A stretch of 33,912 nucleotides of DNA from a virus, in the IMG/VR virus record IMGVR_UViG_3300047548_000478, positions 1 through 33,912 of that record; one strand, written 5' to 3'. Position 1 is the first letter of the stretch. The number at the start of each line of letters is the position of its first letter. The position numbers and the translations under genes were made by a program. The notes beneath the pieces are model-generated. The model saw only the letters and a list, made by a program, of their open reading frames with translations. It was not told the DNA's origin and made no database searches. Shown here piece by piece: positions 6,449-12,267 of this stretch.

Positions 6449-6878
6449 CAGCATTGAACTCTGGCACAAGCGTGCGCGCCCAACCCCGACCGACCGGGAT
6501 TTTCAGACTCAGTTAGGTTGCCATCTCGAAGAGTTAGTCGAGATGTTAGTATGCCTGCGCGGCACAGACGCTGCAGACACCGCTTGGCTGGACAGCCTTG
6601 CTAACAAAGCCGAGCTGGTGGCGAGTGGCCTGAAGAGCGGAAGCATCCGGGTCTCCATCGTTGACCGCGACGGGTTCCTCGACTCGCTTGCCGATCAGAT
6701 CGTGACCGCCGTCGGCACGGGTCACTGCGCTGACATGCAGACCGCCACTGCCGTTCAGCGGGTCAATGAGTCAAACTGGACAAAGTTCGACGAGAATGGA
6801 CAGCCCACGTTCGACGCCAATGGCAAGATCATGAAGCCCGCTACGTACCGCGCACCAAACCTAGAAGGACTTTACTGA
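6438..6878 (+). CDS. MazG-like NTP pyrophosphohydrolase
   Basis: This gene encodes a 146-aa protein of the all-alpha NTP pyrophosphohydrolase (MazG / phosphoribosyl-ATP pyrophosphohydrolase-like) group. Visible elements are CHLEELVEML near residues 28-37 (the ExxE-type metal ligands), DSLADQIVTAVGTG around 75-88 (the second acidic helix), and the phage-typical tail RVNESNWTKFDENGQP followed by GKIMKPATYRAP. The family hydrolyses nucleoside triphosphates to monophosphate and pyrophosphate. In phages it may clean the nucleotide pool or lower alarmone signalling. It sits with the DUF3310 gene at the start of the nucleotide/replication block. The start overlaps the previous stop by 11 nt. Confidence 0.8.
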   Translation: MSIDSIELWHKRARPTPTDRDFQTQLGCHLEELVEMLVCLRGTDAADTAWLDSLANKAELVASGLKSGSIRVSIVDRDGFLDSLADQIVTAVGTGHCADMQTATAVQRVNESNWTKFDENGQPTFDANGKIMKPATYRAPNLEGLY

Positions 6879-6879
6879 T

Positions 6880-7131
6880 ATGGCTAACCCGTTAGATGTT
6901 CAAGTGGCTGGCGGCCACTACAAAGGCAAGCGTATCCAACCCGTCGAGTACATCTCGGCTAACAACCTAAACTTCCTTGAGGGCTGCATCGTCAAGCGGA
7001 TTACCCGCTGGCGTGACAAGCCTGCCGAACACCGTTTCCAAGACCTTGAGAAGATCAAGCACGAAGTCGACCTGTTGATAGAGATGGAGAAGCGGTATGG
7101 CAACGACGCCGGAAGCCAAAGTAAAAGCTAA
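6880..7131 (+). CDS. DUF3310 nucleotide-kinase-like protein (T7 gp1.7 family)
   Basis: This gene encodes an 83-aa protein matching the DUF3310 pattern: VAGGHYKGKRIQPVEYISAN, then LNFLEGCIVKRITRW, then DLEKIKHEVDLLIEME. T7 gene 1.7, a nucleotide kinase acting on dGMP and dTMP, contains this domain, so a role in dNTP supply is likely. The canonical 'VVKYxxRxxxK' core is here IVKRITRWRDK. AAGGA lies about 11 nt before the start. The gene overlaps the VRR-NUC gene by 35 nt. Confidence 0.85.
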   Translation: MANPLDVQVAGGHYKGKRIQPVEYISANNLNFLEGCIVKRITRWRDKPAEHRFQDLEKIKHEVDLLIEMEKRYGNDAGSQSKS

Positions 7132-7471
7132 GGTGCACGCAGCCCTCAAGGCTGCTGGTGCATATAGTGTCAACTATATAGGTGGAATGTACGCCGCCAA
7201 CGGTACGCCAGACATTCTGGCGTGCCTGCACGGCAGGTTCGTTGCCATCGAGGCCAAGGCCGGCAAGAATAAGCCCACCGCCCTGCAGATTCAGGCGCTT
7301 CGGAAAATCGACGCCGCGGGCGGGCTTGCGCTGGTCATCAACGAGACCGGCTTGGACTACCTGACGGAGTGCCTCAATGACATCCAAAACGCCCGATCCA
7401 ATTACCACCTTCATTGCACAGCATCAACGAAAGCCCTCCTCGGAGGAGCTGGAGAGAGCGAAGACTCTTGA
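7097..7471 (+). CDS. VRR-NUC domain nuclease
   Basis: This gene encodes a 124-aa protein. Residues about 5-95 are a stand-alone VRR-NUC nuclease, a PD-(D/E)xK relative. It has the basic helix KVKAKVHAALKAAGA, the metal site GTPDILACLHGRFVAIEAKAG (PD then ExK) and the conserved Q in TALQIQALRKID. Such single-domain enzymes cut structured DNA and are common in phage replication modules. GGAG lies upstream of the ATG. The last 30 residues (after about LNDI) are read through the overlapping 7377 gene and look non-conserved. Confidence 0.85.
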   Translation: MATTPEAKVKAKVHAALKAAGAYSVNYIGGMYAANGTPDILACLHGRFVAIEAKAGKNKPTALQIQALRKIDAAGGLALVINETGLDYLTECLNDIQNARSNYHLHCTASTKALLGGAGESEDS

Positions 7472-7595
7472 GCGCCGACGCAAGCGCTACGCCAAAAAGA
7501 CCAACCTCAACTGGAGAGATGTAGATGACGACCGAGACCGAGATTTCCGCATTCACGACCCTGCTGATTACACGTCTCCAAACAACCTTCGATGA
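7377..7595 (+). CDS. Possible overlapping small basic protein
   Basis: A 72-codon frame starts at 7377, preceded by GGAG at about 7366-7369. It overlaps the VRR-NUC gene by 95 nt and the next gene by 71 nt. Its N-terminal 45 residues (for example KPSSEELERAKTLERRRKRY) look like a real basic helix, while the tail is a read-through of the next gene's start. Part of its frame (7472-7524) is not covered by another gene. It could be a true small nucleic-acid-binding protein, but the double overlap keeps confidence moderate. Confidence 0.45.
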   Translation: MTSKTPDPITTFIAQHQRKPSSEELERAKTLERRRKRYAKKTNLNWRDVDDDRDRDFRIHDPADYTSPNNLR

Positions 7596-7929
7596 TTTCG
7601 TGGCGCCTAAAGGAAAGCTGGGCCCGCTGCTGCGCGGGCTAGAGGCCGTGCGCAACGGAAACCCCCCTCCCGCCCCGTTTTCCCTGCTTCCGAAGCACGA
7701 GCTAGAGGCGATCAAAGCCGCGTACAACAAGGCACTGCTGGCCCAGTTCGAGGTGCAACTCGTGCGGGTACTGGCTGGGGACCTGCCACAGTGGAAAGAC
7801 CCAGTATCACCGGATACGGCCAACTTGCTTAGCCGCTACGAGGAGGTTGACTATGTAGGGCTGATGCGGGCAAAACAGATGATGACCGACTACGCTAGGC
7901 AAGCTGGCCTTATGGGAAAGCAGTTCTGA
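7525..7929 (+). CDS. Hypothetical phage protein
   Basis: This gene encodes a 134-aa protein starting MTTETEISAFTTLLITRLQT, with GGAGAG upstream. It is mostly helical with a proline-rich turn (GNPPPAPFSLLP) in the middle and AAYNKALLAQFEVQLVRVL as a likely amphipathic helix. No family was recognised. It lies between nuclease genes of the replication block. It is followed by a short AT-rich gap (7930-7963) before the HNH gene. Confidence 0.7.
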   Translation: MTTETEISAFTTLLITRLQTTFDDFVAPKGKLGPLLRGLEAVRNGNPPPAPFSLLPKHELEAIKAAYNKALLAQFEVQLVRVLAGDLPQWKDPVSPDTANLLSRYEEVDYVGLMRAKQMMTDYARQAGLMGKQF

Positions 7930-7963
7930 TGCCGGGTATTACTATTCTTATAGAACCCTAACT

Positions 7964-8470
7964 ATGAGTGCTAAAAATACCGAAGCAACTTTTTGGGCTC
8001 GTGTCAACCGTGGCGCCCCATACGATTGCTGGGAGTGGGAAGGCGCGATAACTAGCAGCGGATATGGGAATACCTCTTGGCATGGAGCTAGGGTGCAAGC
8101 GCACCGACTAGCCTACTTTTTGGCTGTCGGGGGTATCGAGTTGAAGACTGGATTTAGGGACGCCGGGGTCGCAAAGGAGTATCAGAAATTTGTGCTGCAC
8201 AGATGCGATAACCGACGGTGCTGCAATCCGGCACATTTGTTCCTCGGGTCTATGCGGGATAACCAAATAGACGCTTACTCTAAGGGTAGGAGGGAGCAGC
8301 CTAAGAGCATGCACGTAAACGCCAAAATACCAGCTGCAGAAGTGTCCCGCATTAGGAGTAGGTACAAGGAGGGCGGTATAACGCAGAAGGCGCTAGCCTC
8401 TGAATACTCAGTGTCGCAGGTATCCATCAGTTTGATACTCCGCAGAAAAACCTACAAGGACGTAGAGTAA
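7964..8470 (+). CDS. Free-standing HNH homing-type endonuclease
   Basis: This gene encodes a 168-aa protein of the HNH_3 type common in phages. It opens FWARVNRGAPYDCWEWEGAI, then GYGNTSW, AHRLAYFLA, the ββα-metal core VLHRCDNRRCCNPAHLFLGS and MRDNQIDAYSKGR. A C-terminal helix-turn-helix (TQKALASEYSVSQVSISLIL) probably gives site recognition. The base composition is more AT-rich and uses rarer ATA and CTA codons than its neighbours, as expected for a mobile gene. It ends with TAATG shared with the DNA polymerase start, so it has inserted precisely before an essential replication gene, where such nucleases often sit. Confidence 0.9.
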   Translation: MSAKNTEATFWARVNRGAPYDCWEWEGAITSSGYGNTSWHGARVQAHRLAYFLAVGGIELKTGFRDAGVAKEYQKFVLHRCDNRRCCNPAHLFLGSMRDNQIDAYSKGRREQPKSMHVNAKIPAAEVSRIRSRYKEGGITQKALASEYSVSQVSISLILRRKTYKDVE

Positions 8471-11199
8471 TGCCAGAATTAGTTACAGTAGATGCGGAAA
8501 CGTTTTACTCACGAGATTTCAGTCTAACCAAGCTGACTACCGAGGCATACGTACGCGACAGCAGGTTCGAGGTCATCGGCGTGGCTATCAAGATCGGAGA
8601 TGGGCGTACTACGTGGTACCCAAAGCCAGAAGTAGCCGGAGCCATCGAGAGTATCGACTGGTCGGACAAGCTGGTGCTGGCGCAGAACTGCGCCTTCGAC
8701 GCGGCCATCCTGGCGTGGCGCTACGGCGTCAAACCGTTGGCTTGGCTGGACACGCTTGGCATGTCGCGCGCGCTGTTTCCGCACGAGAAGTCGCACAGTT
8801 TGGACGCGCAGGCCAAACGCATGGGGGTGGGTACCAAGGGCACTGAGGTGCACAACGCGCTTGGCATGCGGTATGAGGACTTCACCCCGGCGACGCTGGC
8901 TCCGTATGGCGCCTACTGCAAGAACGACGTTGAGCTGACCTACGGCCTATTCCAGCGCTACATGGCCATGGGCTTCCCCAAGCAGGAGCTCAAACTGATC
9001 GACATGACGTTGCGCATGTTCGTGGAGCCCGTGCTGAAGCTAGACGCAGACCTGCTGACCAAGCATTTGGTGGAGGTACGGTCACGCAAGCGAGAACTGC
9101 TGGAGCGGGTGCGCGACAACATGCTGGCCAACGCCGACCCGGACTACATAGCCACGGTGTTCTCCGAAGGCACGGAGGGTATCAAGAAGCTGCTGATGAG
9201 CAACGAGAAGTTTGCCGCTGCCCTGCAGTCCCTCGGCGTCGACCCACCGCGCAAAGTAAGCGCCACCACGGGCAAGGAGACCTGGGCGTTTGCCAAGACC
9301 GACGAGGCATTCAAAGCTCTGGAGGAGCACCCGAGCGAGGAGGTGCAAGCACTGGTGGCTGCGCGGTTGGGCAACAAGACGACGCTAGAGGAGACCCGCA
9401 CGGAGCGGTTCATTGATATGGCGCGCCGCGGCGCGTTCCCGGTGCCCCTGCGGTACTACGGAGCACACTCCGGTCGTTGGTCTGGCCAGGACGCCGTGAA
9501 CATGCAGAACCTTCCCTCCCGCGGTCCCAACGCCGGCGCCATCAAGAAAGCCATATTGCCCCCGGATGGGCACGTGATGATCGACTGCGACTCCGCGCAG
9601 ATCGAAGCGCGAACCCTGGCGTGGCTGGCTGGGCAGGACGATCTGGTGCAAGCGTTCCGCGACAAGCAGGACGTTTACAAACTCATGGCGTCGAAGATTT
9701 ACGGCGTGCCAGTGGAGGAAGTCACCCCATTGCAGCGGCAAGTCGGAAAGACCGTGGTGCTTGGGGCCGGCTACGGCGTCGGGCACGTAAAACTACAAGG
9801 GTTCCTGAAGGTTCAGGCCAAGGTCGAAGTTAGTCTGTCGGAGGCCAAGCGCATCATTGACACATACCGCGCGGCGGCCCCAAGGATCACGGAACTGTGG
9901 GCGCGCTCCGGCGACGCGCTGCGCGCGCTGATGATGGGTCAGGAGATGCCGATTGATGTACCCGGGCTGGTTCGTGTTGTACCCGGGCAGGGCCTGACGC
10001 TGCCAAGCGGGCTGTGCATTCAGTACCCAGAGCTGCGCGCGGTGACCGGCAAGGATGGCAAACGCGAGCTGGTGTACACGTCGAAGGGGCTGCCCGTCCG
10101 GATCTACGGCGGGAAGTGCTTAGGGGCAGACACAGAAGTTCTGACTCCTAGGGGCTGGGTGCCGATCGTATCCGTAGCAACCGACGACAAAGTCTGGGAC
10201 GGTGTGGAATGGGTAAATCATTCCGGGTTGACGTTCCAAGGTTATAAGCCTACCATCGTACTGAACGGGGTCCGTATGACCGAGGACCACGAAGTTCTTA
10301 CTAACTACGGGTGGCGAGATGCATCATCGTGCGAAGGACTATACGGGGCAGACTTTTGGATGCCTGACGGCAGTGAGGTACGCGGGGGCCGAACGGCGTT
10401 CCATCTGGGAGTTCCAGTGCCGATGCGGGGCGCGCGTAACCCGGACGGCGATAGACGTGGAGAAATATGCGAAGCGTGGTGGAAATTCGTCTTGCGGCTG
10501 CGCAGTCGGGGAAAAAAGTGCTACGCACGCGATGTCGAACCACCCAGCGTATTGGGTTTGGAGGTCAATGCGAGACCGCTGCAAGCTACCTTCGCATCAG
10601 GCGTGGCACAACTATGGAGCGCGTGGGATAACGGTATGCGCAGAGTGGGAGAAGTCGTTCGAGCGGTTTTGGCAGGACATGGGCTCTACATATCAGCCTG
10701 GGCTCACGCTGGATCGGAAAGACAACAACCTGGGATACAGCCCAGAAAACTGCCGCTGGGTGTCTATGGCCGTGCAAGCCGGGAACCGAAGGAACTCGCT
10801 CCCAGTGGACATCCGCAAGGCGCACGAGTTGACGGGGGTGCCGAGGTCTACACTGGAATTCCGATGGAAACGCGGCCTGTCTATGACCTCCTCAACGCCG
10901 GACCCAGATCGCGGTTCGTGGTCCGAGGTTCTTCGGGCCCGTTCGTAGTCCACAACTGCGTCGAGAACTTCACGCAGGCCATCGCGCGGTGCATCGTGGC
11001 TGAGCAGATGCTGCGCATATCCAAGCGGTACCCAGTGGTGCTGACGGTGCACGACGCTGCAGCAATCGTGGCGCCGGAGGCAAAGGCCGACGAGGCACGG
11101 GCCTACGTGGAGGAGTGCATGAGCTGGAACCCTGCCTGGGCGCAAGGGCTGCCACTGGCCTGCGAGTCTGGGGTTGGAGCGAGCTACGGCGACTGCTAA
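8470..11199 (+). CDS. Family A DNA polymerase with 3'-5' exonuclease, interrupted by an intein
   Basis: This gene encodes a 909-aa precursor; removing the 280-aa intein leaves a 629-aa polymerase. The exonuclease motifs are DAE at residues 8-10 (Exo I), QNCAFD ending at D77 (Exo II) and YCKND at 149-153 (Exo III). Polymerase motif A is DCDSAQIEAR (372-381), and motif B is RQVGKTVVLGAGYG (423-436). Motif C is VHDA (860-863), where the usual HDE glutamate is Ala; the metal-binding Asp is kept. The intein lies between YGGK (546-549) and CVENFTQAIAR (830-840). AAGGA stands 9 nt before the ATG. It is the replicative polymerase of the phage; activity requires protein splicing. Confidence 0.95.
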   Translation: MPELVTVDAETFYSRDFSLTKLTTEAYVRDSRFEVIGVAIKIGDGRTTWYPKPEVAGAIESIDWSDKLVLAQNCAFDAAILAWRYGVKPLAWLDTLGMSRALFPHEKSHSLDAQAKRMGVGTKGTEVHNALGMRYEDFTPATLAPYGAYCKNDVELTYGLFQRYMAMGFPKQELKLIDMTLRMFVEPVLKLDADLLTKHLVEVRSRKRELLERVRDNMLANADPDYIATVFSEGTEGIKKLLMSNEKFAAALQSLGVDPPRKVSATTGKETWAFAKTDEAFKALEEHPSEEVQALVAARLGNKTTLEETRTERFIDMARRGAFPVPLRYYGAHSGRWSGQDAVNMQNLPSRGPNAGAIKKAILPPDGHVMIDCDSAQIEARTLAWLAGQDDLVQAFRDKQDVYKLMASKIYGVPVEEVTPLQRQVGKTVVLGAGYGVGHVKLQGFLKVQAKVEVSLSEAKRIIDTYRAAAPRITELWARSGDALRALMMGQEMPIDVPGLVRVVPGQGLTLPSGLCIQYPELRAVTGKDGKRELVYTSKGLPVRIYGGKCLGADTEVLTPRGWVPIVSVATDDKVWDGVEWVNHSGLTFQGYKPTIVLNGVRMTEDHEVLTNYGWRDASSCEGLYGADFWMPDGSEVRGGRTAFHLGVPVPMRGARNPDGDRRGEICEAWWKFVLRLRSRGKKCYARDVEPPSVLGLEVNARPLQATFASGVAQLWSAWDNGMRRVGEVVRAVLAGHGLYISAWAHAGSERQQPGIQPRKLPLGVYGRASREPKELAPSGHPQGARVDGGAEVYTGIPMETRPVYDLLNAGPRSRFVVRGSSGPFVVHNCVENFTQAIARCIVAEQMLRISKRYPVVLTVHDAAAIVAPEAKADEARAYVEECMSWNPAWAQGLPLACESGVGASYGDC
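10117..10956 (+). other. Intein in the DNA polymerase (in-frame splicing domains)
   Basis: These 280 codons correspond to residues 550-829 of the polymerase precursor. Block A starts at Cys550 (CLGADTEVLTPRGWVPI). Block B is GVRMTEDHEVLTNYGW with the TxxH residues T604 and H607. Block F begins RPVYDLLNAGPRSRFVV at about 802, and block G is FVVHN followed by Cys830 as the +1 extein residue. Cys1, penultimate His, terminal Asn and +1 Cys are all present, so class 1 splicing should work. Joined exteins read YGGK-CVENF, the expected continuous polymerase motif. Residues about 617-799 match no known intein endonuclease in this frame and are rich in Arg, Gly, Ala and Pro. The DNA there encodes an HNH enzyme in another frame. 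Confidence 0.93.
10319..10948 (+). CDS. HNH endonuclease nested in the intein in the +1 frame
   Basis: This gene encodes a 209-aa protein read in a different frame from the polymerase. The N-terminus (DYTGQTFGCLTAVRYAG, then CRC at 34-36 and CGC at 59-61) matches the zinc-ribbon opening of phage HNH proteins. Residues 79-159 carry the characteristic core: VWRSMRDRC, YGARGITVCAEW, FERFWQDMG, LTLDRKDNNLGYSPENCRW and QAGNRRN. Residues 166-187 form a C-terminal HTH (ahelTGvprsTlefRwkrGls type). Its ATG lies directly after intein block B, with a weak GGTGG upstream. Its TAG (10946-10948) lies 8 bp before the intein end. The last about 20 codons overlap blocks F and G. It probably acts as the homing nuclease of the intein, expressed as a separate protein. 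Confidence 0.88.
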   Translation: MHHRAKDYTGQTFGCLTAVRYAGAERRSIWEFQCRCGARVTRTAIDVEKYAKRGGNSSCGCAVGEKSATHAMSNHPAYWVWRSMRDRCKLPSHQAWHNYGARGITVCAEWEKSFERFWQDMGSTYQPGLTLDRKDNNLGYSPENCRWVSMAVQAGNRRNSLPVDIRKAHELTGVPRSTLEFRWKRGLSMTSSTPDPDRGSWSEVLRARS

Positions 11200-11227
11200 A
11201 CTGCACGGGCACTTTAAAAGGAACTTC

Positions 11228-11887
11228 ATGAAACTAGCCCATTCGTACTCATCAATCAAGCAGTTTGACACGTGTCCTAGACAGTACAACGAAGTACGCA
11301 TACTCAAGAAATTCAAGTCCAGTGAAACCGATGCAACTCGGTATGGTACGGAGGTACACAAATCGTTGGAGCTCAACTTGATGGAAGGCCAACCCATTCC
11401 AGACAAGTTCAAGCAGTTCGAGCGGTTTGTGGCGCCCCTGCGCGGCTTGACCGGCACCATGCTGTGCGAGCAGAAGATGGGTATCCGCGCGGACTTCTCG
11501 CCGTGCGACTTCTTCGACCCCGAGGTGTGGTTCCGCGGCGTGCCGGACGTGCTGGTAGTGAACGGAGAGACGGCGCGGGTCGGGGATTGGAAGACCGGCA
11601 AGTCCAGCCGGTATGCTGACACGGCCCAGCTTGAGCTGATGGCTGGCATGGTGTTCGCGCACTATCCGGACGTGCAGCGCGTCAAGGGCGCCCTGATCTT
11701 CTTGGTGGCTAACGACGTGGTGAAGGCCGACTATACGCGCGACCAGTTTGCTGAGATCATGTCGAAGTGGGCAGGCAAAGCCTCGCAGATCGAGGCCGCC
11801 GTGGAGTCTGGTGTGTGGAACCCGCGCAAAGGGCCCCTGTGCAAGTTCTGCCCGGTGTCTGCAGACGTCTGCGAATTTAAGGAGTGA
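11228..11887 (+). CDS. PD-(D/E)xK nuclease, Cas4/RecB-like with Cys cluster
   Basis: This gene encodes a 219-aa protein. The chosen ATG follows AAAAGGA; an upstream in-frame start at 11174 would overlap the polymerase end. Nuclease motifs are visible in order: SYSSIKQFDTCPRQY (helix with the first Cys), GTEVHKSLE (motif I His), GVPDVLVV (PD), GDWKTGKSS (the D/ExK motif) and a Q in AQLELMAGM. The end, CKFCPVSADVC, supplies three more cysteines, as in Cas4 and AddB nucleases that bind an Fe-S cluster. It is likely a DNA end-processing exonuclease for replication or recombination. The next gene follows after 19 nt. Confidence 0.85.
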   Translation: MKLAHSYSSIKQFDTCPRQYNEVRILKKFKSSETDATRYGTEVHKSLELNLMEGQPIPDKFKQFERFVAPLRGLTGTMLCEQKMGIRADFSPCDFFDPEVWFRGVPDVLVVNGETARVGDWKTGKSSRYADTAQLELMAGMVFAHYPDVQRVKGALIFLVANDVVKADYTRDQFAEIMSKWAGKASQIEAAVESGVWNPRKGPLCKFCPVSADVCEFKE

Positions 11888-11906
11888 GCCATGGAAGGAA
11901 GTGGAT

Positions 11907-12161
11907 ATGCCTAGGAACCCCCGCGACTACCAGAAGGAGCGGGCCTACGACGGCAAGCCCGAAGTCAAAGCCAAGCGCGCGGAGCGCAACCGCGCCCGCC
12001 GAATGTACGAGAAAGAGCACGGCGACCTGCCGAGCTCCGTAGACGTAGACCACAAAAAGCCTTTGGCCAAGGGTGGCACGACCAAACTCGGCAACCTACG
12101 TGCTGTGCCGGCGGCCAAAAACCGCTCGTTTGCTCGCACCAAAACCGCTCGGATGAAGTAA
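11907..12161 (+). CDS. Small HNH-type nuclease
   Basis: This gene encodes an 84-aa basic protein starting MPRNPRDYQKERAYDGKP. It has the shortened HNH pattern VDVDHKKPLAKGGTTKLGNL followed by AAKNRSFARTK, a form common in phage replication modules. GGAAGGAAG upstream supports this start. The conserved DH, GG and N positions are present; the final metal His of the classical motif is not obvious, so catalysis is not certain. It is the third HNH protein within 4.2 kb and follows the Cas4-like gene closely. Confidence 0.8.
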   Translation: MPRNPRDYQKERAYDGKPEVKAKRAERNRARRMYEKEHGDLPSSVDVDHKKPLAKGGTTKLGNLRAVPAAKNRSFARTKTARMK

Positions 12162-12223
12162 ACTGACCCTGCCGGCGGCTTCTCGCAGTTGCCGTTGGTA
12201 TCTCCTTTGGGTTGAGACTTTTT

Positions 12224-12254
12224 GGCTCGGTAGTTTTACTACCGAGCCTCTTTT
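12224..12254 (+). terminator. Rho-independent terminator
   Basis: A perfect 11-bp inverted repeat (GGCTCGGTAGT at 12224-12234 and ACTACCGAGCC at 12238-12248) with a 3-nt loop is followed by TCTTTT. It lies between the small HNH gene and the helicase gene, in the 106-nt gap 12162-12267, and is oriented for plus-strand transcripts. A possible weak promoter (TTGAGA at 12212, 17-nt spacer, TTTACT at 12235) overlaps it and could restart transcription of the helicase; this part is speculative. Confidence 0.85.
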
Positions 12255-12267
12255 CCGTACGCGTACT

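Noticed and set aside
10319-10948. Sequencing frameshift as the sole cause of the out-of-frame HNH
   Set aside because: Two compensating indels would be required exactly at the domain borders, and the HNH has its own ATG at the domain start. Also, the last HNH codons are dual-coding with block F. It cannot be fully excluded without reads.
10117-10956. Group I intron or plain HNH insertion instead of an intein
   Set aside because: The polymerase frame is continuous across the insert and shows intein blocks A, B, F and G with Cys1, His-Asn and Cys+1, which an intron would not need.
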